A stretch of 64,000 nt of DNA from Heloderma charlesbogerti (GCA_026122225.1 JANEZZ010001513.1:2570001-2634000), one strand, 5' to 3'; positions 23,560-34,873 are shown, counted from the first letter of the stretch. Numbers and translations are program-made. Notes: generated by a model not told the origin, from the sequence alone.

Positions 23560-26500
23560 TGCAGCACCAACATAGGCTAGAGGACTGGGGAGGGATGAGG
23601 GAGAGAGAGTTGCCATAGTTTACAAAACTTCCTTCTATCTCACCAGGAAACCACTCCACCTGGGAGCGGGCCTTGAGGAGTTGGCCCTAGTGTTGGCCCA
23701 TAGAAACAGATTAGGGATGGTGCTGGTGAGCCACGCACCCTGCTGCCCAGTGACTTCCCTGACCAAGCTGGCAGAGGTGGTCTCAAGTATGGGGTTGGAG
23801 GAACCCAGGACGGTGGTTCTAGGTGACTTTACTTTCCATGCTGAGGCTGTCTCTGGTGTTCTGACTCAGGACTTCATGGCCTCCTTGGCTAATGGAGATG
23901 TCTGAGTTTGTCATCAGCCCAACACATGAAGCAGGTCATACCTTTGATTTGGTCTTTGCTCCAAGCTGTGAGATAAGTCGTCGGAAAAGGGAGAGGGGGC
24001 AGTAACCCCATTGTCATAGTCAAACCATTTCCTGGTGAGATTTGAATAGCATTACTTTCCTCCTGCAGGGATGGAGCACCCATTCAGAGGTCCACCCCAG
24101 GAGACTGATAGAATCCAATGGATTTCCGAATGATCTTGGGGATTCTCCAGTGGAGAGAGCTGGTGGGTGATGCAGCCAAGGCCCTAGTATCTCTGTGTAA
24201 TAGTAAGATGCGGAGGGCCATCAATTTGATTGCACCCAAGTGCCCTCTCCGGAGCTGTAGAGCCTGCTCTGCTCCTTGGCATACTGGGAAGCTGCGGCCA
24301 TTGAAACAGGCTAGTCATCAGCTAGAGCGCAAATGGCGTACAACTCGAAGTGAAGATGACAGAGCATGCTCTAAAGCACATAGTCGTGCCTGTTGCACAG
24401 TGGTGCAGGCAGCAAAGGAGGCTTACTCAGCTGCTTCCATTGCATCCTCAAGTAGCTGTCCAGTGGAGCTCTTTTGGGTGGTCCAGCAGCTGTTAACATT
24501 CTCCCCAGTGAATGGAGCCCTGGTCCCCTCAAGGACCTGCTGTGACCATTTTTCATTGCACTTTGAGGATAGAATCGCTTGTCTCTGCAGCGAAATTGAT
24601 GCTGTTGTTAGCACAGCTCCAGTCAAGGTGTATTACACCACTACCTGCCTGCTTCTGTGGGATCTGTTTCAGTTGCTGTGGCCTGATGATGCAAATAAGA
24701 TGCTTGTGGTAATGCTACGGACCACGTGCCCCCTCAATCTTTTCCCTTCCTGGCTAGTAAAAGCTAGCCGAGGGGCTATGAACAGGTGGGTCCAGGGAGT
24801 GGTAAATGCATCTTTGTGTGAAGGGATGGTTCCTGCTGTCCTTAAGGATGCAGTAGTGTGATAACTCCTGAAGAAACCTGCTCTGGACCCAATGATATTT
24901 GGCAACTACTGCCCAGTCATAAATACCCTTTCTTAGGGAAGGTGCTTGAGAGGGTCATGGTGGAGCAACTTCAGGCACTCTTGGTGGATATCTAGACCCA
25001 TTCCAGTCTGTGTTTCGATCTGGTTATGTGACCGAATCAGCCTTGGTTGCCCTGGTGGATGACCTTTATTGGGAGAGGCAGAGACAGAGTGCAACCCTGT
25101 TAATTCTGCTCGATCTCTCATCAGCTTTTGATATCATCGCCCATGGTATTCTCCTGGATCAACTCCATGGGATGGGTATTGGAGGCACTGTGCTACAATG
25201 GTTTCGGTCCTACCTATAGGGCCAATTTCAGAAAGTAACATTGGGTGACTATTCCTTGGACCCTTGGCAATTTAGCTATGGGGTTCTGCAGGGTTCTGCA
25301 TCTTGTCCCCAATGTTGTTCAACATTTACATGAAACTGCTGGGAGCAGTCATTAGGGGATTTGGAGCCAAATGTCATCACTATGCTGATGACATGGAGCT
25401 CTATCTCCCTGTGACATCTGAATCTGGTGAGGCTGTGTAAGTCCTGGATCAGTGCCTAGACTCAGTGATGGGCTGGATGAAGGCCAATAAACTAAATCTG
25501 AATCCTGGCATGGCATGGCAGAAGTCCTGTGGGTGAGTGATTCCTGAGTCCAGGAGATAGGCTCATTGCCTGTTCTGGATGGGGTTTCCTAGGTTCATAG
25601 TCTGGGGATACTGCTAGATGAATCATGTGGCTGGACGCCAAGTGGCCATGGTGGCCTGGAGGGCCTCTTACCAGCTTTGGCTGGTAGCTATGGGCTCTCC
25701 TGGACAGGGATATTTTGGGCATAGTGGTACAGACACTAGTAACATTTAAGACTGGATTATTGCAATGGACTCTATGTGGGGCTGCCCTTAGGCTGCTCCA
25801 GAAGCTGGAGTAGGGATGTACGAATCCCCTTACCTGGGCTCCACAGGGGGGTCCGCGGTGGGGGGGAGGCGATCCCGGAATCCTCGCTGGCTGGCTCCGC
25901 TCCGCGGTGAGTCCACAGAGTCGCTGGCTGGCTCCGTTCCGCAAGCAATATGGCTGCCATTGCCGTGCTGTATTGCTGTGGATGAGAAACAGGAAGTGAT
26001 CCGGACGCAAATGGCGTCCGCTACGCCATTTGCATCCCTGCTTCTTCTTGCAATAGGCTATGCATCTGTATTTACGTAGCTATTTACACAGCCTATTGCG
26101 TGAAAAAACAGGGACATTTTTCACGTGATAGGCTACGTAAATAGCTATGTAAATACAGATGCGTAGCCTATCGCAAGAAGAAACAGGGATGCAGATGGCA
26201 TGGCGGACGCCATTTGCGTCCAGATTACTTCTTGTTTCTCATCCGCAGCGATACGGATGGCAATGGTGGCCGTATCGCTTGCGGAATGGAGCCGCTGGCG
26301 AGGAGGATTCAGCTCCGTGACGATCCAGCGGGAGGTGGAAGTGAGTGGGAACGTTCCGCCACGGACTCCAGAGGCTGAATTCCCTGGAATTCGGCCTCAT
26401 TGGAGTCCGTGGCAGAATTCTCTGCCATCCCTAAGCTGGAGCTAGTGCAGAATGCAGCAGCTTGGCTGTTGTCCAGAGTTGCCCCTTTTCAGCTTGCAAC

Positions 26501-26870
26501 TCCTTTGCTGAGGGAACAGCACTAGCTGCCTATTCACTATTAGACCTTAGGTTTAAAGTTTTGGTACTATTGTATACAGCCCTAAACAACTTGGGACCAG
26601 GATTCTTGAGAGAGCACCTTCTCCCTATCAAGATGCCTGGTCACTGAGGTCATCAGAGAGCATGCTCCTGGTAGCTCTGCATGGACCTATGGCCCAACTG
26701 GAGTCCACCAGAAGAGCCTTCAGTGTGGTGGCCCCCTTTTCTGTGGGATGCCCTGTCTCTGAAGTCAAGCAGGCATCAACATTGTGTTGTTTTCGGTGCC
26801 TCCTGAAAACATCTTTATTTCAAGAAGCCTTCCTTGATTGACCAGTTTTTATTGGTATTCTGTTTTTAAA
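23560..26870 (+). mobile_element. L2 LINE, long but decayed, hosting a hAT insertion
   Basis: Endonuclease remnant near 23680-23905 (VVLGDFTFHAEA). RT start near 24118-24861. Palm block at 25010-25219 (RQSATLLILLDLSSAFDIIA). GVLQG-like block near 25280, then YADDMELYL near 25381. The C-terminal and 3' part (gtttaaagttttggtactat, gccttccttgattgaccag) reaches about 26870. Stops and frameshifts break it throughout. A palindromic element (25811-26433) sits inside the 3' region. Such L2 copies are common in squamates and are immobile. Confidence 0.85.
25811..26433. mobile_element. 623-bp palindromic non-autonomous hAT element
   Basis: Termini tagggatg / catcccta with a perfect 8-bp TSD, agctggag (25803-25810 and 26434-26441), inside an L2 copy. 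Both an 8-bp TSD and TAGGG-type ends are hallmarks of hAT. The arms are inverted over most of their length: gcaagcaatatggctgccat against atggtggccgtatcgcttgc, ccggacgcaaatggcgtccg against cggacgccatttgcgtccag, and the near-central ctacgtaaatagctatgtaa against tacgtagctatttacacagc. It has no coding capacity. Open frames seen across it are by-products. Confidence 0.88.
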
Positions 26871-27089
26871 AATAAAAACTTTTTATGTGGTTCTTTATTC
26901 TTTTTATCTTTTATTGTTCACTGCTCTGGAATCTGTATAAATGTGGAGAGGTATATAAATGTTACTAATAAAAATAGAGCAAATTTCCATGCTCAGGAAG
27001 TTAAAGAATGCTTTGCAGATTTATAATACTGCAACTAATACTGAGTCACCAGCAGCAAACAGATGGCTTATGTACATTTAAGGTGTTCT

Positions 27090-27480
27090 TTTAAAAACAA
27101 CAACAGATAAAATGGAGAGGAGTGTCACTACGCACATCTTGTCTGATGTTTAATTAGGCAGAAGAGGCGTCCCAAATTTTAATTGCTTCACTTCCTTTAG
27201 CAGTGCAATCCAATTTAAAACTGCCTCAATAAGCGGCTTTAATTTCTCTTCCTTAGTTAGGAAGACTTAGCATCTAGATTATAATTTACCAATCAAGGCC
27301 ATAGTAGAAACAGGAGGAAACGACTACCCAGAAAGGTGCTAGTAGTTAAACAGTCTGATTGTGTTTCTTCTTAATTACTGTTCACATAATTAATCATCAA
27401 TTTGTTTTCAGTTGTGTACCAGATATTATAGTCACCATTAAATAGATTTGTAATATTCAGAGAAGGTTTAATATAGTATG
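27090..27480. promoter_or_regulatory. Candidate conserved non-coding element
   Basis: Unique, repeat-free block with several TAATTA/ATTTAAT-type cores (tgtttaattaggcagaagag, ttttaattgcttcacttcct, aatttaaaactgcctcaat, ttataatttaccaatcaagg). Its composition looks like a distal enhancer rather than decaying repeat. Inference only. Confidence 0.28.
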
Positions 27481-28009
27481 TAAATTATCAACTATAAGGT
27501 GCCAAGCACAACATATTTGATGTTCCCCTTATTACAAACAGGGAACTGGTGGTTATTGGAACAAAAAACTTTGCTAAGTCCCTAGTGAAATTACCCTCCA
27601 TATCTTTAGAAGATTACGGCTCAGTCCTTCCACAACTTTAGTGTTAGGGACATGGCAACTTTTCAATGTCTCAGTCTTCCTTCCCACTTCGCTTAAAGTA
27701 ACAAGTCACCAACCTCTGACACACTGACATGACAGAGTTACTGATCACCTACTCTTGGAAAAGCCCCGTCTAATATTCCACTATACAGTCCATGTCAGGG
27801 AGACACCCAGCTGGTTAAACAGGATTAGTGTTATGCATACAATGGAGTAATGATAATTAAAGATTAACGATATTAAAGATTGCTGTCCTCAAACTGCACA
27901 TCCTTCAAAGTACTGTACATGTATGACATAGATGGTAAATTGCAGCATCTGGGCAGGCTTTAGGCAGACCAGGGAACTGCATCTCAGTCTTGCTTGCTAC
28001 ATGCAAGAC

Positions 28010-28013
<4 letters not shown>
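27481..28013. other. Intergenic, no feature recognised
   Basis: Unique-looking AT-rich sequence, no open frame or repeat family identified. Confidence 0.4.

Positions 28014-28056
<43 letters not shown>
28014..28056 (+). repeat. (GT)n microsatellite
   Basis: Pure GT dinucleotide run of about 43 bases. Confidence 0.95.
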
Positions 28057-28060
<4 letters not shown>

Positions 28061-28967
28061 AAATTATGGGCAAAATCCAGCTGAACCTCTCTTGAAATCC
28101 CATTCAAGGGGAGTGATTTAAGCATGCAAAGCTCATGCACATTTACTTGGGAGTAAGTCCCAGTGAATTTATTAGGACTTACTTCTGAGTAAACATGCAG
28201 ATGATTTGGCTGTGTGCCTCACGCTGGAAATTAATCAGACTTAAAATATTTTAGCTTTGGTTAAATTGTAGCCCACGTTAATAGTTGTACAGCTATGGCT
28301 AAATAGTGCTTTCCACTGTTCTTTTAAAAGAAATAAATATGTGGCTGTTTCAGTCTTCCACTTAATTGTTTTAGTATGAAGAAAACTTGCTTGCCACAAA
28401 AATGAACATTTTCAGTAATAAACCTTTTCTGAAAGCCATAGAGATTTTCCCCAAAGAGGTTTTTGGTTGCATAACAAAGTGCAAATTCAATAGGACGGTT
28501 CATGTAGGCCATCTAGTGCCAAGCATGTAACGGTACAATACTACTGTTACATCCACTGCTCAGGAAGTGATGGAGGTTGTGTGCACTCACTGAAGCAGTC
28601 CCAGGGCAGGAGGGCAGAAGACCACTGTAATATACAACTGGCAGTATACAGAGTCCCAGACAAAGGCAGTTCCTTTTTCCTATGCAGACTGACCTAGATA
28701 TACACCACCCTTCCCCCAACCGGCACCCTCCAGGTATGTTGAACTAAAACTCCCACCATTCCCAGTTCGCATGGCCGTACCAATCCCACTCAACCACGTG
28801 AACCAAAACACATATAGGATGGCAATATTTCAGCGCTCTCCATTTCTGATCTGAAACTTGCCTATCTGCCCAGTTGAGAAATGCAGATACTGAATCAGCA
28901 GACAAGCAAAAAACCAAAAAGCAAATCTTCCCCATTAGCCTCTTGCTAAATCGTAAGAATTTATAAG
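28057..28967. other. Intergenic, repeat fragments only
   Basis: Contains an 'aatcctatg'-related short palindrome (cttgggagtaagtcccagtg and gggag/acttacttctgagtaaac near 28145-28195) and a partial palindromic-MITE arm (tccaggtatgttgaactaaa, 28729-28780). No exon recognised. Confidence 0.4.
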
Positions 28968-29169
28968 GACACAATCTTATGCATGTTTAGACAGGAAAAA
29001 GTCCTAAAACTCCCAGCATTCTTTCTGCACTGGCTGCGAGGGGATTGGGGGGGGTGCTCACCGAGGGACCATGGGATTGTTCCCTTAGGGCACAATCCTA
29101 TGCATGTTTAGACAGAAAAGTCCCACAACTGACTTTTCTCTGTCTAAACATGCATAGGATTGCAGCCTT
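28968..29169. repeat. Two adjacent palindromic 'catgtttagacag' repeats
   Basis: The first (28968-29087) has the left arm cacaatcttatgcatgttta. The second (29088-29169) is a compact, almost perfect palindrome: tatgcatgtttagacagaaa against tctgtctaaacatgcatagg. Same family as 1821-1961 and 29917-30037. Confidence 0.75.
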
Positions 29170-29916
29170 AAAGTGGAAAATCTAAAAGCTTATTGGGAGT
29201 CCACCCCACCCCCCAAAAATTATACCACTGGAAACCTAACTCAACATGAGCAGAAACCTAGCTAAAGGAGCTGATACTACAGCATACCCTTTAATTAATA
29301 TACATATAAAAAAAAAACAAACAACAACCCAGAGGCCCTCAGCCCAGGGATGTGAATGCCATCCTTTAAAGTTTTGGAGGAAGATAGCCATCTCTCCCAT
29401 TCTTCTTTCAAATTAAAATTTCCTATATGCAGGTATGCCAAGGGGATAGGAATTGGATGTGTGCTGTATTACTAAAAGCAAACACTGTTGAACATTTTGT
29501 CATATTTCCCTTTATTACACGCTAATATGGGTTTAACTAATAGGGAATAGCAAGCTTGAATTCAAGTATATACTTAATAAAAAGGAGATGGAATGGTTGC
29601 CCAAAATTAACAGGTTACAGAGTAATGGCAATTTTTTTTGGTAAGAAAAAAGACAGAAGAAATGGTGGGAAAACACAGGGCGGTTACAAATGGAGGATGT
29701 TGACTTCTGCACCTCCCATAATTCTGCATTTGAGGCCTACATCTTCTGATGTATGAAAATCCTAACTGTGATTGCACTATTCAATAAATTTCACCTTGGA
29801 ATGTTCTATTTCAATGTACACAGATAAACAAAATCACAACTTACAGCTACTAAACGTATTTAGCACCAGAGCTGTCAGCCAACAAAGTGAAATCTCAGTT
29901 CAGTTAATCTTAAATT

Positions 29917-30037
29917 TAGGGCATGTTCCTATGTGTGTTTAGGCATAAAAAAGTCCTACAACTCCCAGCTGGCTGGGGTATGTTGGGAGTTGTAGGCCTT
30001 TTTTCTGCCTAAATACGCATAGGATTGCACCCTTAAT
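29917..30037. repeat. Palindromic 'cataggattgcaccc' repeat
   Basis: The left arm gtgtttaggcataaaaaagt then cctacaactcccag pairs with the right arm ctgggagttgtaggcctttt then tctgcctaaatacgcatagg. It ends in cacccttaa. Confidence 0.75.
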
Positions 30038-30039
30038 CA

Positions 30040-31499
30040 GTTAAATCTGCATACATTATATGAATAAAACCAATAGCTCTAAAAAAAACCCCCTGCCTTT
30101 TTTTTTTTTTAAGAGGATGTCTGCATGTCTCAGAGCAGGCAGAATCTTAGGAGAGGTATTCCTCGATATGTGAGCAAGTAGGGGGAAGGCCACTTCTAAG
30201 CTGGCACCCACCACCCATTTTTTTATGTACTTGTACTAAAAAAAAAAAAACTTTAAAAAATCCAATTAATTGAGGAGAGACGCCTTTTATTTGACCAGAT
30301 TATTTTTAATTGATTAGTCTAACTGATCCATCAACTAAGGCTACAGTTCTATGCACACTTACTGAACTCAATGAAGCTAACTTCTGAGTAGACATATATA
30401 GTATTGCACTATAACTTCTGGAGGCATGCTTTGCACCAATAGCCCCACAGCACCATACCAAAGCAAGAGCCAGTCACACTGCTGTTGGAGGAACAGCACA
30501 AGTACCGAATAGGAGTAGGAAGGAAAGGGTCCAGTGAAAGTGGAGTGTTAATCTGGCACTGAAAGGGTTAAATACGTTTGCTAACAAAAGATGAACAAGG
30601 CTGTTTCAAACTGGTGATGGCTAATTTGATCTGGAGTGGTTGAATGGTATGACTCAGGGTTTTGGGGAGACCTACAAGACCCCCTAAAAGCCCCAGGCTC
30701 ATATTTAAACAAGACCCCATACTTATATTCCAGACCCTTGACCCATGGGCAAGAAGACCTGGAAATTTTGATTCTATGCTAATCGATGTGATGGCATTAT
30801 AATACCTTTAACTAAGACTTTGCAGGACCAGCTTTTAAGAAAAGGGGAAAAATGCAGCTGTCTTTGCAAGCTCCTTCATAAAGCAAGCTCAAGGTCGTGG
30901 TGAACTGTGCAGAGAAGCTGATATGAGTGCAAGAACAGAAGAACTGAGCATGCTCACACACCCACTAGAGGGAGGAAAACAGTGTTGGAAGTCTCGTGTT
31001 GTACACATGCCGAGAAGCAATGGTGAAGCGGATATGACCAAATATGTATGAAGATGGTCAGGGGCTTCAGGAGGATGTATGAGAGAGACACCACCAAGAG
31101 AACATGCCCAGGTTTCTGATTAGCTCTTTTATACAGTGAGAGGAAGTAAGGGGGGGGGGGGGAGAGACTAACAAGGTTCAGTGATTAGCCAAGGACCACT
31201 TTGCCCTCTAGCAGAGGTGAACCTATGTGGTGTGGACTCGATCCAAGCTTATGATGGGTTTTCTAAATAAAACATTTAAAAAAATTAATGTTATCCCAGG
31301 AAAGCTGTGTTAAAGAAGCGGATCTCAAGAAGGGAATTAACAGAGGAACAGAAAGCATCTTGATAATTGGGGTGGGTGATGGTGGCTGTTCCAGACATGC
31401 AAGAGCAACACAACAGAAAGCACGCAAAGACACAGGAACGGGACAAGGGAGTCAAACAGCGGATTAGTCTATGTGGACTGGGAGGTGGAGACACGGCAA
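30040..31499. other. Intergenic, no gene recognised
   Basis: Contains poly-A/T tracts (30095-30110, 30239-30251), a short 'aatcctatg' family remnant near 30335-30410 and a 13-base G run at 31150-31162. Open frames are short and unsupported. Confidence 0.4.
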
Positions 31500-31780
31500 A
31501 AAGGAGCCGAGCAGGTGGCTAAGTGTATGCAAACCTGTCCTTTTTGTGCTCTTAAAGAGAAATCCTGTCCTTTGTCCAAAGGTTGGTTACCTGAGAATTT
31601 TTACATCGAGCCAGTAATAATACTGTATTTATTCATTTATCAGCATAAAACTATTATACCGAGCTCATCTCTGATTACAGATGGGAATTAATGCGTTCCT
31701 ATTCACCTAAAGACAGGCCTCTTCCAATTTCTTCAAATAAATTTGATTTAAAAGCAGCCCAGGCGAAGTAAAAGGCGCCT
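31500..31780. promoter_or_regulatory. Candidate conserved non-coding element
   Basis: Unique sequence between repeats with cores such as tttattcatttatcagcata and gggaattaatgcgttcctat. Low repeat content and balanced composition suggest constraint. This is inference without alignment. Confidence 0.25.
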
Positions 31781-31965
31781 GCAGCTTCTGTTGTGTGGCC
31801 AAACGGAGTGCTGGCAGTGCACAGCCTGCAAACAAAACCTACAGCCAGGGACTGCGTTTCCCAGCCAGCAGTACTGCGCAGGCGGTGAGGAAGGGGGCTG
31901 GACTTGCATGCAGCACCACACAGACCGGCACTGCTTCCATCTGAGGAGGGAAAGTGTGCCCTGCA

Positions 31966-32361
31966 CGAGGGATGTCAAAGGAATCCATCTGTGGGGTGGA
32001 GTTCAACAGATTTGCCTGGGCTCGGGCGCCCCCCCCCCCCCGGTTTTGGTTCCCACTGCGGCACACAACTCGATCTGCAGCGAGTCGGGCCAGTCTGTGG
32101 ACTTTCCAGGAATTTTGCATGTTGGGGCGGGGGAGGTTCTGCAATGTGTGCAACTTTCTGAGCAATGTGCACAAATTACGGCCAAATATGTGCAAACTAC
32201 GCTCAGAAATTTGCACAAGTTGCAGAACCTTCCCCCGCAAAAAGGACAAAAAAGTTCGGCGAACAGCCCACAGCTCAGCTCGCAGGCCTAAAGTGCGTCG
32301 GACACACCGCAGAACTCTGTCAAGCCAAAAAATAACCAGATTTCCCAGTGACGGACATCCC
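31966..32361. mobile_element. Palindromic hAT-like non-autonomous element
   Basis: Termini gagggatgtc / gacatccc (imperfect), flanked by near-identical 9-bp direct repeats tgccctgca (31957-31965) and tgccctgta (32362-32370), which fits an 8-bp hAT-type TSD with one mutation. The centre is a strong hairpin: gcgggggaggttctgcaatg then tgtgcaactttctgagc pairs with gctcagaaatttgcacaagt then tgcagaaccttcccccgc. The cluster of overlapping open frames here (up to 190 codons) comes from this GC-rich palindrome and is not a gene. Confidence 0.7.
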
Positions 32362-32594
32362 TGCCCTGTACCATGTCATGGTGCTCCCTCACCCAGCACA
32401 CAGTATTGTGGGATGGTGAACTGGTCCTCTGTCATTTGCAGAGGCTGGCTAGAACTAAAAACAACAACCAAGCACTCCTCCGGTCCCATTGTTTTCTACT
32501 GCAGGAGGCATGTCTTCTGTCCTTGAGCTGAACAGCAATTTCGGGCACACTGAAATCCTCCTGCACAAGCGTCGGGGATTAAGGTGCTCTTACA

Positions 32595-32717
32595 CCAGGA
32601 GTGGGGAATCTGTGCCTGCCAGATGCTGGTGGAATACTACTCCCATCAGCCCGTCAATCATCAGGGATAATCAGAATTGCAGTCCAGCAACATCTGGAGG
32701 GCCACAGATTCCCATCT
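32595..32717. repeat. Palindromic MITE, 'acatctggagggccaca' family
   Basis: Left arm ggagtggggaatctgtgcct; right arm catctggagggccacagatt then cccatctc. Centre actcccatcagcccgtcaat. Same family as 6075-6205. Confidence 0.75.
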
Positions 32718-32719
32718 CA

Positions 32720-33150
32720 GAAGGCATTCACTCCCATTTTGAAAGACCCAATTCTCCCATATGCACCTGCCAAGATTTTAAGCATCTTGGGAGAGGCCCT
32801 TTTCTCTGCCCTGCAACCATCAGAGGCACATTTGGTGAGAGCGGAAGGGAGGGCCTTCTCGGTGGCTGCTCCCACTCTGGAACTCCCTGGAAAGGGAACC
32901 CAGGCTAGCTCCACATTTGCTGTTCTTCTGCTGGCAGGTAAATACATTTTTATTCAGAGAGGCCTTTGGTTTTCAACTGTTTGTTGAAATGGGTGCTGTT
33001 TAATTCTTTTTTACTGATGTATTTTAAATGATTTGCTGTTATGTTAATATTAACATATTTAACATTTAACAATATTAACAATTTTAATATTGTTAGTTTC
33101 CTTGAGTGCTATTTGTAATTAAAAGGTGGAATATAAATGCAATTAATAGA
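32720..33150 (+). mobile_element. L2 LINE 3' end
   Basis: Reads through the L2 3' coding end (accatcagaggcacatttgg, gggccttctcggtggctgct, cccactctggaactccctgg) and the 3' UTR, ending in gtggaatataaatgcaatta. Too short to be active. Confidence 0.75.
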
Positions 33151-33574
33151 TAAGGCTTCCCAGAAGTTCTTCACGTAGATTGTGCCTCTGCAAAACAAAC
33201 AAAAAAGTGCGATTGTATAAAGACAATGGGAAAAATAGATTTAGAAAGAGCTGTAAGCAATCTGAGTTCTTACTCTTCACAATGCATTACATCAATTTAA
33301 TTCTCAAACATGCTGCAACTCAATTCTTTCTACGGCTGCTTCTGCCATACTTCTGGCTGGAAATTTAATCAAAAAAATAAGCCTGCTCAAAGGAAGAAAA
33401 TGTCCCAGTGAAAAGAGGGGTAAAATTATAAATCAGCGCATTCGTCTCATCCCTTTTGCTGGAAAAATGATGGTTGCTCTTCCGGGCTGCAAAATATTAG
33501 AGAAGTATGGATTAGCTCCTTGTTGTTATTGCCTGTAAGACCATCTCTCTCTCTCTCTGATCGGATTCAGACAA
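33151..33574. other. Intergenic, no feature recognised
   Basis: Unique-looking sequence with a short (CT)n run near 33544-33559. No exon supported. The missing ninth GGH exon was looked for here and not found. Confidence 0.35.
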
Positions 33575-33900
33575 TTGCAGGGGCAAAAGAACTCATCATT
33601 GGTTCTTTCTCCACTCCTGTGTGTACCGGTTGCATGACCACGATTATTACCATGATGCAGCGCAGGTTGCTGTGTCATCTGAACCCAGCGCGTGTCGTGA
33701 CGGGGCTGGCTTCTTACCCACCCTACAACCCACAACTTGCAGTAGGAGTTGTGGGGTGAACGAGAGGCCATCCTCACCATACTGTGTGCTGGGTTCAGAC
33801 GACGTGGCAACCCACGCTGCAACATGGGTAATTATACAAATCATGGTCGTGCAACCGGCACATGTGGGGTGGGGAAAGAACCCACAATGGGTTCTTTCAC
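33575..33900. repeat. Palindromic non-autonomous DNA element
   Basis: The left arm ggttctttctccactcctgt then gtaccggttgcatgaccacg pairs with the right arm catggtcgtgcaaccggcac then atgtggggtggggaaagaac. Inner blocks around cccacaacttgcagtagg are also inverted. All open frames here overlap the palindrome. Confidence 0.75.
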
Positions 33901-34469
33901 ATCTGCGATCTTCCAAACACAGCCTCTCTCTCTCATTCTTTTTTTGTCAAATGCACTTTAAAGATTCCAATCCTAAAACTGACAGTCCAGAACACAGTAG
34001 GACTCTGTGGTCTCCTCTATGAAAAGGATAATTTCAGAGGCACAGTATAGGAACTACCCCCATACCCACACTCACATAGAGTTTCTAGTTTCCTAGAGGA
34101 GAAGAAAATCCTTCCATGCTTCTCTGGATCAGCACATTTAAAAAGAACATTCTGGGCTAAAACCAACATTATGCGAGCAGACTTCCACTTGCACAATAGT
34201 GGTTTCCATTACCCTCCTTGTTCCCCAAACCTGCTCTGGGGGATAGAAGGGTTGGCTGGGAGGAGTAATTCGATCCATAAACAGTATCCATTCCACTGGT
34301 GGAAGGGACACCACTGGATTCAACCTTCAGGCACATAGGAAGTATGTTCCACTGAAATCAGTGTCGATAAAATGAATATAGGTTGAGTATCTAGTATATG
34401 GTAGATAGTCTTGTTACAATGTCAAAAGGCACAGGCCACAGGACAGAAGTTACTCCTTCCCTAAGGTTC

Positions 34470-34545
34470 CCTCCAGATGTCTGTAAACCGCCTAGAGAGC
34501 TCCACCTATTGGGTGGTATAGAAATGTAATAAATAACATCAACAA
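34470..34545 (+). repeat. L2-type LINE 3' terminus
   Basis: Short terminal piece: gtaaaccgcctagagagctc then cacctattgggtggtataga and aatgtaataaataac. The same terminus is seen at about 42505-42580. Confidence 0.65.
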
Positions 34546-34559
34546 CGTTTTGCAGTAAA

Positions 34560-34650
34560 ATACACAGCCCCAGCCAGCAGGGCCAATTGCCAGGAATGTT
34601 GGGAGTTGTCGTCTAAAACACCTGGAGAGCACCAGGTTGGGGAAAACATA
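34560..34650. repeat. Partial palindromic MITE
   Basis: Half of the 'gatgttttgga' family: ccagccagcagggccaattg then ccaggaatgttgggagttgt and cacctggagagcaccaggtt. Confidence 0.6.
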
Positions 34651-34839
34651 AACAGTACTGCAGATTCCGATAACCAGCCATTCAGACTATTGATCTCTAA
34701 ATTTTTTTTACAATTGCTTTGAATAAGTCTGTCTGCTCAAGGGTTTGATTAAAAAAAACAACGCTGCCCTCTAGAATTTGTGGATAAAAGGTAGTACTCT
34801 TTTCTCTCATTTTTCTTTAATGAGAAAATGTGGGTGTGT

Positions 34840-34866
34840 TGTCACCAACTACACATAGTTGGTGAC
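34840..34866 (-). other. Perfect hairpin just downstream of the GGH poly(A) signal
   Basis: gtcaccaacta and tagttggtgac form an 11-bp perfect stem with a short loop. On the GGH strand it follows AATAAA (34868-34873) almost directly, where the cleavage site and downstream element would be expected. Confidence 0.6.
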
Positions 34867-34867
34867 A

Positions 34868-34873
34868 TTTATT
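34868..34873 (-). terminator. GGH: Candidate GGH polyadenylation signal AATAAA
   Basis: TTTATT on the plus strand is a canonical AATAAA on the GGH strand. It lies about 130 bases beyond the read-through stop of exon 8. It supports exon 8 being usable as a terminal exon but does not prove that. Confidence 0.5.

Noticed and set aside
21816..28056. CRISPR-like or satellite arrays
   Set aside because: The only tight repeats are dinucleotide microsatellites. There are no spaced identical repeats of the kind needed.
31791..32526. Cluster of open frames on both strands up to 190 codons
   Set aside because: Explained by a GC-rich palindromic hAT-like element with near-identical flanking repeats. 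The frames are mutual shadows and lack domains.
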